Assembly: GCA_023387815.1 (NCBI GenBank)
Contig: JAEWHK010000001.1
Coordinates: 1-64,000, forward strand
DNA length: 64,000 nucleotides
Reading direction: 5' to 3'
DNA from: Pseudomonadota bacterium
GTDB lineage: Bacteria > Pseudomonadota > Gammaproteobacteria > Burkholderiales > Burkholderiaceae_B
The notes beneath the pieces are model-generated. The model was not told the origin of the DNA. It saw only the letters and a program-made list of their open reading frames with translations, and made no database searches. Positions 34,911 to 43,135 of the stretch are shown in pieces (position 1 is the first letter of the stretch; each line of letters opens with the position of its first letter). Both the position numbers and the translations under genes were made by a program.

Positions 34911-35020
34911 GTGAGTCTCCGTTGTGATTTTATTGATGCTGATGTATTGATGATGCTGCTGTATTGATGGTGATATCACAAAGACAATGCCAATATTGTC
35001 AACTGTGATATCCAGTACTG

Positions 35021-35797
35021 CTACAGGCCGTTTTCAAGAAACTGCCTGAGTTCCGGGGTCTGAGGGTTGCGCAGGATATCAGGCGTTCCCTGCTCGTGAA
35101 TTTTTCCCTCATACATGTAAACAACGCGATGAGCAACCTTGAGTGCAAATGCCATTTCGTGCGTCACCAATACCATGGTCATGCCTTCTTTGGCCAGTTT
35201 CTCGATGACGCGTAACACTTCGCCAGTCAGTTGAGGATCCAGTGCAGAGGTAACCTCGTCAAACAACATCAGTCGCGGTCCCATCGCCAGTGAGCGGGCG
35301 ATCGCCACGCGCTGCTGCTGCCCACCGGAAAGCTGTTCCGGATAGAACGATATTTTTTCAAGCAATCCCACCTGCGTCAGAACCGACTGGGCGACGGCCT
35401 GCGCTTCCTTCTTCGACATCTTTTTCACCGATGTCAATGCAAGCGTAATATTCTGCTCAACAGTGAGATGGGGAAACAGGTTGTAGCTCTGAAATACGAT
35501 GCCAACGTCCTGACGCAGCTGCTTCAGATCGGCCTTGGGTATATCAGCGCCAAACGTATGTCCACAGACCGTTACCGAACCCTTATCAATCTGTTCCAGA
35601 TGATCCATGCAACGCAGCGCGGTGCTTTTTCCCGATCCGCTCTGTCCGATAATCGCGATGATTTCACCTGTGTTAACGCTCAAATCGATGCCCTTCAGGA
35701 CATGATTATCGCCAAACCATTTGTGCACATTGTCCAGGCGCACGATTTCCTTGGCGGGCGCGGAAGCTGCAACTGTCGCCGTTTCCAGGGGTGTCAT
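35021..35797 (-). CDS. Polar amino-acid ABC importer ATPase (GlnQ/HisP type)
   Basis: The start at 35797 has GGAG upstream and gives 258 residues; a longer frame from 35875 would overlap the permease gene. Walker A is GQSGSGKSTALR, the signature LSGGQQQRVAIARSLA, Walker B LMLFDEVTSALDP and the switch histidine in LVTHEM. It drives the two HisM-type permeases. Confidence 0.94.
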   Translation of the reverse strand: MTPLETATVAASAPAKEIVRLDNVHKWFGDNHVLKGIDLSVNTGEIIAIIGQSGSGKSTALRCMDHLEQIDKGSVTVCGHTFGADIPKADLKQLRQDVGIVFQSYNLFPHLTVEQNITLALTSVKKMSKKEAQAVAQSVLTQVGLLEKISFYPEQLSGGQQQRVAIARSLAMGPRLMLFDEVTSALDPQLTGEVLRVIEKLAKEGMTMVLVTHEMAFALKVAHRVVYMYEGKIHEQGTPDILRNPQTPELRQFLENGL

Positions 35798-35843
35798 TGT
35801 GGCGTCTCCATAATATTTTCTGTCTTTATCACAGTCGGTTCTG

Positions 35844-36491
35844 TTATCCACGAGACAGGTTGAGTCTGCGCTCAAGTCTGAGGGCCAGGCGCGACAATGG
35901 ATAGCAGATCAGGAAGTACAGTATTGCCGCCAGCCCGAAATACAGAAATGGCTGGAAGGTGGCATTGTTCAGAATTTTGGCGTTGTAGGACAGCTCCGCA
36001 AAACCAATCACCAATGAAGCGATGGATGTGTTTTTGACGATCTGCACCAGGAACCCGACCGTCGGTGGCACGGCAATGCGCAAGGCCTGCGGCAAAATAA
36101 CCTTGAACATACGCTGAATTCGATTCAGACCCAGACATTCGGCGGCTTCCCACTGGTTTTTGGGAACCGCCTCGATACAGCCTCGCCAGATCTCACCCAG
36201 AAACGCCGATGACTGTACGCTGAGTGCCAGCACCGCTGCGAACAATGCGGATACGCTCGCATAGCCCAAAATAGTAGGTCCATAAAAACAGACACCCATC
36301 AGCACAAGCAATGGTGTGCCCTGGATCAACTGAATATAGCCAAACGCCAGCCATTTGATAACGCGGTTGTCTGAGACACGCATGAGTGCAACAAGCAGCC
36401 CGACGGCACTGGCAAAAACAAATGTCAGAACAGATAAGAGCAGGGTTCCCCAGGCGCCTTGCAGCAGGAAGAATAATTGCTGATGGTTCAT
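35844..36491 (-). CDS. Polar amino-acid ABC importer permease (HisM/GlnP type)
   Basis: The 215-residue protein has about five membrane segments and the EAA loop (WEAAECLGLNRIQRMFKVILPQALRIAVPP). It forms the channel with the next permease. The two genes are 18 bp apart. Confidence 0.93.
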   Translation of the reverse strand: MNHQQLFFLLQGAWGTLLLSVLTFVFASAVGLLVALMRVSDNRVIKWLAFGYIQLIQGTPLLVLMGVCFYGPTILGYASVSALFAAVLALSVQSSAFLGEIWRGCIEAVPKNQWEAAECLGLNRIQRMFKVILPQALRIAVPPTVGFLVQIVKNTSIASLVIGFAELSYNAKILNNATFQPFLYFGLAAILYFLICYPLSRLALRLERRLNLSRG

Positions 36492-36509
36492 CGTGATGTC
36501 TCCCTGCCG

Positions 36510-37193
36510 TTATAGCGAAGTGCCAAGACGGCGCTTGCGAACAAAAAGCATTTTGCCCAATAGCCAGAATACGACCCGGACCAGCAGGGACATGGCCAGA
36601 TACACAACCCAAAGCACAATAAAGACTTCGAAGTTGCGGAACGTCATGGACTGCACCTGATCGGACACCCCAAACAGATCCTGTGTACCGACAGCAGACA
36701 GCACACTGGTCACCAGCATGAGCAGAATAAACTGGCTGGTCAGCGCCGGATAAACCCGTTCCAGCGCGGGCACAAGAATGATGTGCCAGTAAACCTGCAG
36801 GGGCGACAATCCCAGGCACTCGCCTGCTTCACGCTGACTTCTGGGAACAGATTCAATCCCGGCACGCACGATCTCACAGGTGTAGGCCGTAATATTGATG
36901 ACAAGCGCAAGAATCGCACCCACCAGTATTGGCATAGTGAATCCGATACTGGAGAGCCCGAAAATCAGAAAATAACTCTGGATGATCAGCGGTGTGTTGC
37001 GGATGGCTTCTACATAGGCCCCCACAATATTGCGCAGCCAGCCTATCGAGGAGCTGCGGGCGATGGCACAGGCGACGCCCAGAATGAAACCGGCTAGTGT
37101 TGACCAGAACGACATGACAAGTGTTGTGGATGCGCCATCCAGAAAAAACTGCCAGTACGCAAGGACAGAATCGAAATCAAATTCGTAAATCAT
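36510..37193 (-). CDS. Polar amino-acid ABC importer permease (HisQ/GlnP type)
   Basis: The 227-residue protein is the first gene of the importer operon. It has the permease signature (LVMSFWSTLAGFILGVACAIARSS) and the EAA loop (QREAGECLGLSPLQVYWHIILVPALERVYP). The 189-bp region shared with the divergent GntR gene holds two TGGT-N3-ACCA sites. Confidence 0.93.
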   Translation of the reverse strand: MIYEFDFDSVLAYWQFFLDGASTTLVMSFWSTLAGFILGVACAIARSSSIGWLRNIVGAYVEAIRNTPLIIQSYFLIFGLSSIGFTMPILVGAILALVINITAYTCEIVRAGIESVPRSQREAGECLGLSPLQVYWHIILVPALERVYPALTSQFILLMLVTSVLSAVGTQDLFGVSDQVQSMTFRNFEVFIVLWVVYLAMSLLVRVVFWLLGKMLFVRKRRLGTSL

Positions 37194-37249
37194 GTACGTT
37201 CACGCCTGTTTTCATTTGTGATAATTCACGACATGCTACACGCAAAAAT

Positions 37250-37260
37250 TGGTAAAACCA
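37250..37260. promoter_or_regulatory. FadR/PdhR-type GntR operator 1
   Basis: TGGT-AAA-ACCA is a perfect dyad of the TGGTnnnACCA type, bound by FadR-subfamily GntR regulators. It lies between the importer operon and the GntR gene, 57 bp before the importer start. Confidence 0.75.
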
Positions 37261-37299
37261 TTTATGGATAACCCTAAGATATTCTGAAAATTTCAAAAG

Positions 37300-37310
37300 T
37301 GGTTTGACCA
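37300..37310. promoter_or_regulatory. FadR/PdhR-type GntR operator 2
   Basis: TGGT-TTG-ACCA is a second perfect dyad, exactly 50 bp from the first. The pair fits auto-regulation of the GntR gene and repression of the divergent importer by one looped or cooperative regulator. Confidence 0.75.
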
Positions 37311-37382
37311 AATCTGCAGATTCACCTATATTGATTTCCAATCCGGTTAATCCGGGTTAATGACATTTGAAAACCAACGTAT

Positions 37383-38138
37383 ATGACTTCTGAAATATCC
37401 CTTAACAGCAGGAAAGGCTCTGTGCGGGCCTACATGCAGACCGCTGCCCAGTTGCGCGCGTATTTTGAGCAGCTTGATATTGCTGCCGGCGGACGCCTGC
37501 CAGCCGAGAGGGAATTGGTGCGCGTGCTGGGTGTATCGCGACCTACCCTGCGTGAGGCGCTGATTGTCCTGGAACTGCAGGACGAAATCGAGATACGGGT
37601 GGGGTCTGGTATTTATTTGAAAAAGACACCAGAGCGCGAAAACGACACGTCCGACACTGCACAATCCACAGATCCGGGGTTGACGCTGCAGCCTGAAGAC
37701 AGTACTGAAGATGTGTATCAGATGCGCTACCTGCTGGAACCGTCAATTGCCGCCCGCGCCGCCAGATTGATGCCGGTCAGCCAGATCAGAAAACTGAAGA
37801 AATGTCTGGATGACATGATTCAGGCTCATCGCAGTAACGCGTCAAACGCTGTCCAGCGAATGGCGGATGCCGACCGGGCATTTCATATTACGCTGGCAGA
37901 GAGCACAGACAACAATCTGGTCATACAGACCGTCACCCGCCTGTTTGATCATCGCAATCTTCCGATAGCAAACAAAATGCACACGCATTTCGAGGACCGC
38001 GATTCGTGGCGCATCGCAATCGAAGAGCATCATCTGGTTTATGAAGCGATCAAAAATCGCGATCCTTTGCAGGCCCAGGCAACCATGCAGCGCCATCTCT
38101 CACAGACTCATATGCATTTGATGAAACTGATTGACTGA
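37383..38138 (+). CDS. GntR-family (FadR/FCD) transcriptional regulator
   Basis: The 251-residue protein has the GntR winged helix (about 20-90, GGRLPAERELVRVLGVSRPTLREALIVLELQDEIEIRVGSGIYL) and an all-helical FCD domain (about 110-245) with the metal/effector histidines in ADRAFHITLAE and EEHHLVYEAI. It probably controls the divergent ABC importer and the dehydratase gene 36 bp downstream. The effector is likely the imported acid. Confidence 0.93.
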   Translation: MTSEISLNSRKGSVRAYMQTAAQLRAYFEQLDIAAGGRLPAERELVRVLGVSRPTLREALIVLELQDEIEIRVGSGIYLKKTPERENDTSDTAQSTDPGLTLQPEDSTEDVYQMRYLLEPSIAARAARLMPVSQIRKLKKCLDDMIQAHRSNASNAVQRMADADRAFHITLAESTDNNLVIQTVTRLFDHRNLPIANKMHTHFEDRDSWRIAIEEHHLVYEAIKNRDPLQAQATMQRHLSQTHMHLMKLID

Positions 38139-38174
38139 ATCCATTCCACCCATTTGACACAAGAGACAACGAAT

Positions 38175-39692
38175 ATGAGCAAGACCATACGATTGCATGA
38201 TAATGACAACGTCATTATTGCAACTGAACAACTCATGCAGGGAAATACTGTAGACGGTGTCGCTATCTCCGGTCTGATACCTGCCGGCCACAAGATTGCC
38301 ACCGTTGACATTGCCAAGGGTAGTCCGATACGTCGCTATAACCAGATTATCGGCCAGGCCACTCGTGATATCCGGGCGGGTCAGCATATCCACACGCATA
38401 ATATGACGATGATGGAGTTTGAACGCGATTACGCTTTTGGCTCACATTGCAAGGAAACGCCAGTCAACGACCAGACAGACCAGTTCATGGGCTATGTTCG
38501 TCCTGATGGCCGAGTTGCCACCCGCAACTTCATTGGTATTCTGACATCGGTAAACTGTTCTGCCACCGCCGCAAAAGCCATCGCCGATTATTTCAGACGC
38601 GATATCAATCCTGCTGCCCTGGCAGATTATCCGAATGTGGACGGCGTGGTCGCCCTGCCGCACGCGACGGGCTGTGGTCACGGTTCCGAAGGTCTTTTCG
38701 TGGAGACCTTGAGGCGCACGCTGGTCGGTTATGCACGCCATCCCAATTTCCATTCGGTGCTGATGGTGGGCCTGGGCTGTGAGACCAACCAGATTCCCGC
38801 CATTCTTGGGTCGGGCAATCTGAAAGAAGGTGCCAACTTGCGGACCTTCACCATTCAGGAAACCGGTGGGACAGCGAAAACCGTGGCCAAAGGTATCGAG
38901 ATAGTCAAATCCATGCTTGCCGCTGCCAATGATGTGAAACGGACACCCGTATCGGCTTCTCACCTTGTCATCGGCTTGCAGTGTGGCGGGTCTGACGGCT
39001 ATTCGGGCATATCAGCCAACCCTGCATTGGGCGCCGCGGTGGACCGCCTTGTTCGCGCCGGTGGTACGGCCATTCTCTCGGAGACTCCGGAAGTATATGG
39101 TGCCGAACACCTTCTGACCCAGCGCGCAGTCAGCCGCGAGGTGGGCGAGAAACTGATTGCGCGTATCAAATGGTGGGAAGACTATTGCAAGCGCAATGAT
39201 GCCGAAATGAACAATAATCCATCTGCAGGTAACAAGGCAGGCGGTCTGACCACCATTCTTGAAAAATCCCTGGGTGCAGTGGCCAAGGCGGGCACCACCA
39301 ATCTGAATGACGTCTATCGATACGCCGAACCGGTAACCAGCAAGGGCATGGTCTTCATGGATTCTCCCGGCTTTGATCCGGTTTCCGCTACCGGCCAGGT
39401 TGCATCGGGCGCCAATCTGATCTGTTTTACCACGGGTCGTGGCTCTGCCTACGGCTGTACCCCCTCGCCTTCACTCAAGCTTGCCACAAACAATGTCCTG
39501 TGGCAGCGGCAGGAAGAAGATATCGACATCAACTGTGGCACGATTATCTCGGGCGAAGAAACGGTCGATAGCATGGGAGAAAAAATCTATCGCATGATTC
39601 TGGAGACAGCTTCGGGCAATAGAACAAAAAGCGAATTGCACGGCTACGGGCAGAACGAATTTGCCCCCTGGCCGATAGGCGTAACCATGTAA
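38175..39692 (+). CDS. Altronate/galactarate dehydratase family (UxaA/GarD)
   Basis: The ATG at 38175 is preferred over a TTG at 38154. The 505-residue enzyme has the short N-terminal SAF-like domain (VIIATEQLMQGNTVDGVAISGLIPAGHKIA), and the large C-terminal part with GYVRPDGRVATRNFIGILTSVNCSATAAKAIA, ALPHATGCGHGSEG, GLQCGGSDGYSGISANPALG and a late cysteine-rich ligand region (ICFTTGRGSAYGCTPSPSLKLATNN). Members dehydrate sugar acids such as altronate and galactarate. The length fits UxaA or GarD; I cannot choose. It shares a regulator with an amino-acid-type importer. Confidence 0.9.
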   Translation: MSKTIRLHDNDNVIIATEQLMQGNTVDGVAISGLIPAGHKIATVDIAKGSPIRRYNQIIGQATRDIRAGQHIHTHNMTMMEFERDYAFGSHCKETPVNDQTDQFMGYVRPDGRVATRNFIGILTSVNCSATAAKAIADYFRRDINPAALADYPNVDGVVALPHATGCGHGSEGLFVETLRRTLVGYARHPNFHSVLMVGLGCETNQIPAILGSGNLKEGANLRTFTIQETGGTAKTVAKGIEIVKSMLAAANDVKRTPVSASHLVIGLQCGGSDGYSGISANPALGAAVDRLVRAGGTAILSETPEVYGAEHLLTQRAVSREVGEKLIARIKWWEDYCKRNDAEMNNNPSAGNKAGGLTTILEKSLGAVAKAGTTNLNDVYRYAEPVTSKGMVFMDSPGFDPVSATGQVASGANLICFTTGRGSAYGCTPSPSLKLATNNVLWQRQEEDIDINCGTIISGEETVDSMGEKIYRMILETASGNRTKSELHGYGQNEFAPWPIGVTM

Positions 39693-39802
39693 TTACTTGA
39701 AAAAGCAGGCACGGGACGGTAACACCAGTCGATATGACGACTCAAGGCTCGTGCAAAAACAACGATTTGTTAAGCCCGATAGCAACGTTAGACAACGCTG
39801 AT

Positions 39803-39890
39803 ATGACAGTTCAATGCGCCAGCTGGAAATGACAGTTCGACGCATTGGACCGACATGTCAGTTCAATGCACCTCACCATAACAACAGTTC
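39803..39890. repeat. Four 26-bp-period repeats of ATGACAGTTC
   Basis: ATGACAGTTC at 39803 and 39829, ATGTCAGTTC at 39855 and ACAACAGTTC at 39881 are spaced exactly 26 bp. A looser copy (ATGACGACTC) lies at 39733. Phased copies of a short motif like this are typical of the multi-site ends of IS21-family elements. No transposase remnant is seen. The last copy touches the stop of the next gene. Confidence 0.6.
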
Positions 39891-40320
39891 AGGCATTCCC
39901 GTCTTTTCCCCGTGCCTTGCACGCTTCTCTGGATTTACGCTCGTCTTCTGTTTTCTTCAGCCGTGATTGCGAGCGTTTTGCTTCCTTTTCGCATTTTTTA
40001 TGCAGTTCATCGAGCTCTTTTTCAGAGAGGGTCTCAATGCCGATGAACTCGTCGTGTGCGCCGGACGAGCGGATCAATTCATCAATCTTTGTCTGCATGG
40101 CTTCGCTGTCGCGGTTCTGCGTATTCTGAATCAGAAATACCATCAGAAAAGTGACAATGGTGGTGCCGGTATTGATGACCAGCTGCCAGGTTTCTGAGAA
40201 TCCAAAAATCGGACCGGCGATTGCCCACAGCACAACTGACACGACACAAATAATGAAAGTGAGCGGGTGACCGGTTGCGCGCGCAGTTGCCGTTGCAAAC
40301 TTTGCAAATAGCTCGTCCAT
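39889..40320 (-). CDS. Low-affinity iron permease-like membrane protein
   Basis: The start at 40320 has a perfect AGGAGG 6 bases upstream; a longer frame from 40440 has none. The 143-residue protein fits the small 'low affinity iron permease' family: FAKFATATARATGHPLTFIICVVSVVLWAIAGPIFGFSETWQLVINTGTTIVTFLMVFLIQNTQNRDSEAMQTKIDELIR. Two membrane segments (about 18-40 and 50-72) are followed by a charged, Lys/Glu-rich tail of about 65 residues. The transport role of bacterial members is not proven. Confidence 0.82.
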   Translation of the reverse strand: MDELFAKFATATARATGHPLTFIICVVSVVLWAIAGPIFGFSETWQLVINTGTTIVTFLMVFLIQNTQNRDSEAMQTKIDELIRSSGAHDEFIGIETLSEKELDELHKKCEKEAKRSQSRLKKTEDERKSREACKARGKDGNA

Positions 40321-40476
40321 ATTGCCTCCTGTAGTACGCGTTATTGTTGATGAGTTCCTTGTGTTTGTCGAGAAATATCCGGATGCATCGCATTTTGTTA
40401 CCAAGGCATTCTTTCTGAATTTACTCATCGAATGCGACAATGAGCGCTTAAATTCACTTCATTTGCGCCCGCCAAA

Positions 40477-41673
40477 ATGCATACCTTCTCAGCGAATTCT
40501 CCCTGCCGCCTCGCAACAATCATGACAGCCGTGATGTTCGCAAGCTCCGCCACAACCCTCATGACAAACAGAGCGCACGCTGCTACACAAGAACCGGACA
40601 CGGTTCGTTCAACAGTTGAAACCACAATTTCACCTGTCATGAAGCAGTATGGCATTCCTGGTATGGCAATCGGCATTGTCGACGGAGATAAGGAATACTT
40701 TTTTGATTTTGGCGTCTCATCGCGCGAGAGCGGCAAACCCGTCAATCGTTCCACTCTTTTTGAACTGGGGTCCATTAGCAAGACGTTTACGGCCACTCTG
40801 GCAAGTTATGGTCAGGAAAAAGGACAGTTGAAACTGAGCGCTCCGGTTTCCCAATATTTGCCCGAGATGAAAGGAACTGCTTTTGGTGAGGTGAAGCTGC
40901 TGCATCTGGGCACACATACGCCTGGTGGCTTTCCGCTGCAGGTACCGGATGACATTCGCAATACCCAGGAATTAATGACCTATCTTCAGCACTGGAAGCC
41001 GCAATTTTCCATGGGGACGCAAAGAACCTATTCCAATCCATCGATTGGCATGCTCGGCTTCATCACTGCAAAGGCAATGGCTAGGGATTTCACTCCATTG
41101 ATCCAGACGCAACTGTTTTCCGGCCTGGGTCTGCAGGATACCTATATTGATGTGCCGTCCGCAAGAATGAAGGATTATGCCCAGGGTTATACCAAACAGG
41201 ACAAACCAACGCGCGTGAACAAAGCGGTACTGTGGGCAGAAGCTTATGGGGTCAAATCCACAAGCCGCGACATGCTGCGCTTCCTGCAGATCAATATGCA
41301 GATGAAAAAAATAGATAACGAACTTGAACGCGCCGTCAACAATACCCATCGAGGTTATTTTCAGACCAGCGCGTTCACTCAGGACCTGATTTGGGAACAG
41401 TACCCCTTCCCTGTCCCACTTGAAACCCTGTTAAAAGGTAATTCATCTGCATTCGCGCTGAGTCCGCAAGCGGTAACGCCTGTCAATCCTCCCCAGCCAC
41501 CGCAAAATAAGGTGTGGATCAACAAGACGGGCTCCACCAACGGATTCGGCGCTTATGTCGCCTTTGTACCTGACAGGAAACTGGGTATTGTGATCCTGGC
41601 CAATAAAAACTACCCCAATGAGGACAGAATCCGGATTGCACACAAAATACTCAGTCATCTACAGGACCGCTAG
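40477..41673 (+). CDS. ampC: Class C (AmpC-type) beta-lactamase
   Basis: The 398-residue serine hydrolase has a signal peptide ending near NRAHAA. The class C motifs are all present: S99-I-S-K102 in FELGSISKTFT, Y185-S-N187 and K350-T-G352 (INKTGSTNGFGAYVAF). It hydrolyses beta-lactams, mainly cephalosporins, in the periplasm. No ampR gene is adjacent, so it is probably expressed at a constant level. Nothing around it looks mobile. It is convergent with the Ivy gene, 10 bp away. Confidence 0.94.
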   Translation: MHTFSANSPCRLATIMTAVMFASSATTLMTNRAHAATQEPDTVRSTVETTISPVMKQYGIPGMAIGIVDGDKEYFFDFGVSSRESGKPVNRSTLFELGSISKTFTATLASYGQEKGQLKLSAPVSQYLPEMKGTAFGEVKLLHLGTHTPGGFPLQVPDDIRNTQELMTYLQHWKPQFSMGTQRTYSNPSIGMLGFITAKAMARDFTPLIQTQLFSGLGLQDTYIDVPSARMKDYAQGYTKQDKPTRVNKAVLWAEAYGVKSTSRDMLRFLQINMQMKKIDNELERAVNNTHRGYFQTSAFTQDLIWEQYPFPVPLETLLKGNSSAFALSPQAVTPVNPPQPPQNKVWINKTGSTNGFGAYVAFVPDRKLGIVILANKNYPNEDRIRIAHKILSHLQDR

Positions 41674-41683
41674 ACTCAGAACC

Positions 41684-42124
41684 TCAAAACAGTTGCGTGG
41701 CCAGTACTGCGCGCTGCGCATCATCCGGCTGTCCAAGCCAGGTAACGCTGCTACTTACGGGGTTTGGACTTGCCTGCGAGCCGGACGCATAACGGTTGAC
41801 GACAAAGGCACCTATTCCTTTATCCGTGCCTTTTGCAATCAGCACCACATATTTTTCGGATGGACAGTCATGCGGCTTGCAGCCGGCCAGCACCTGATAG
41901 ATTTCATTGCCGGCTGTCACCTCACTGACAGGCACTACCACCCCATATTTTTTTATCCACGCGTGTTTGGCGGCAACAGGGGCTGTCAATTTTGAAAAGG
42001 TTTTTCCAATCTCAGGCTGGCTTTTAACCAGTTCGAAAGGATACACATCCGCAGCTTGCGCGGTACCCACTGCCATACTGAAAACAGATCCCAGAATCAG
42101 GGTATTGATTGAATAGCGGGTCAT
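41684..42124 (-). CDS. ivy: Ivy-type inhibitor of vertebrate lysozyme
   Basis: The start at 42124 has AGAGG upstream and a signal peptide (MTRYSINTLILGSVFSMAVGTAQAA). The mature protein carries the Ivy loop CKPHDC (residues 82-87 of the precursor), which blocks the lysozyme active site and is closed by a disulfide. The full length is 146 residues, normal for the family. It protects the cell wall against C-type lysozyme in the periplasm. Confidence 0.92.
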   Translation of the reverse strand: MTRYSINTLILGSVFSMAVGTAQAADVYPFELVKSQPEIGKTFSKLTAPVAAKHAWIKKYGVVVPVSEVTAGNEIYQVLAGCKPHDCPSEKYVVLIAKGTDKGIGAFVVNRYASGSQASPNPVSSSVTWLGQPDDAQRAVLATQLF

Positions 42125-42268
42125 GTCGTACCTCTGGTTAGAACAGAACAAGGTACTATTCTAATTTAGGCCGTAATAATTGCATCTGTGAAACTGTCAA
42201 TATTCGCCAAATAAAAACATTTCCAACCGGCAATTTCTAACAATCCACACCACGGAATATTCTGAACA

Positions 42269-43048
42269 ATGAAGTTCACTCCTCGCTACAGGTCCTATTG
42301 GCCCTATTATCTTGCCACACTCACCAGTGTTCTGTTTCTGCTTGTTTTGAGCAACGTTCGTGTAGACGGCAGGCTACAGGCACTGGATCAGTCCATCTAT
42401 TTTCAGCTGCAACAGTGGCGAACGGCCGAACTGGATCACATCCTCATTACAATCACTCAGCTGGGTGACACGTTCATGGTCACAACCATCAGCAGTGTGG
42501 TCCTGCTCTGGCTACTTTTCAGAAAGTATCATCGCGCTGCCATCTACTGGTCACTGGCGCTGATCGGCGCAGCCATCATCAATACCGGCATCAAAGCTGC
42601 CATCGCCCGCGTCAGACCTGGCGACATGATGTACACAGGCTGGACCAATTTCTCTTTTCCCAGCGGGCATACGACAAGCAATCTCGTGCTTTACGGTCTT
42701 GTCTGCATCCTGCTTTTTAAAACGGTCAGAGGTTTGCCGCGAGTGGGCATGATTGTGTTACTGATCGGCTTTGCACTGCTGGTCGCTTTTTCGCGACTGT
42801 ACCTGGGTGCACACTGGTTTTCTGATGTGGTGGGCGGCATACTTGTAGCCACCAGCATTCTAAGTATTGTCGGCGCCCGATATCATGCAGGAAAACTTCC
42901 GACGATTGCGCCGGCCCAGATTCTGACCCCATTGATTGCAACAATGTTAATCGTTGGTTCCTACCACGCTTATGATGATCGTCATGTGGACAGGGATCGC
43001 TACACGTCCCGGGTGGGCAGCCAGTCTGGCGCAGCGGCACCTGACTGA
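42269..43048 (+). CDS. PAP2-superfamily membrane phosphatase
   Basis: The 259-residue protein has about six membrane segments and the three acid-phosphatase motifs: K109-x6-RP, PSGH at 131-134, and SR-x5-H-x3-D (S175, R176, H182, D186). Members remove phosphate from lipid phosphates such as phosphatidate, PGP or undecaprenyl pyrophosphate. The substrate is not clear from sequence. It ends at a two-way hairpin. Confidence 0.92.
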   Translation: MKFTPRYRSYWPYYLATLTSVLFLLVLSNVRVDGRLQALDQSIYFQLQQWRTAELDHILITITQLGDTFMVTTISSVVLLWLLFRKYHRAAIYWSLALIGAAIINTGIKAAIARVRPGDMMYTGWTNFSFPSGHTTSNLVLYGLVCILLFKTVRGLPRVGMIVLLIGFALLVAFSRLYLGAHWFSDVVGGILVATSILSIVGARYHAGKLPTIAPAQILTPLIATMLIVGSYHAYDDRHVDRDRYTSRVGSQSGAAAPD

Positions 43049-43063
43049 CTATTTAGAATGATT

Positions 43064-43104
43064 ATTGATGGGCCATCGATAGGGCCATTGACAGGCCCAT
43101 CAAT
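43064..43104. terminator. Hairpin between the PAP2 gene and the TonB receptor
   Basis: ATTGATGGGCC (43064-43074) pairs perfectly with GGCCCATCAAT (43094-43104). A second small hairpin (GGGCT/AGCCC) follows at 43109-43125. It separates two convergent genes, so it probably works both ways. Confidence 0.65.
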
Positions 43105-43135
43105 AAAGGGCTGCCTGAGAGCCCAGGGCGAGGCT

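Noticed and set aside
41618..41995. A 125-codon plus-strand frame opposite ivy
   Set aside because: The Ivy protein has a signal peptide and the CKPHDC motif; the opposite frame is a shadow.
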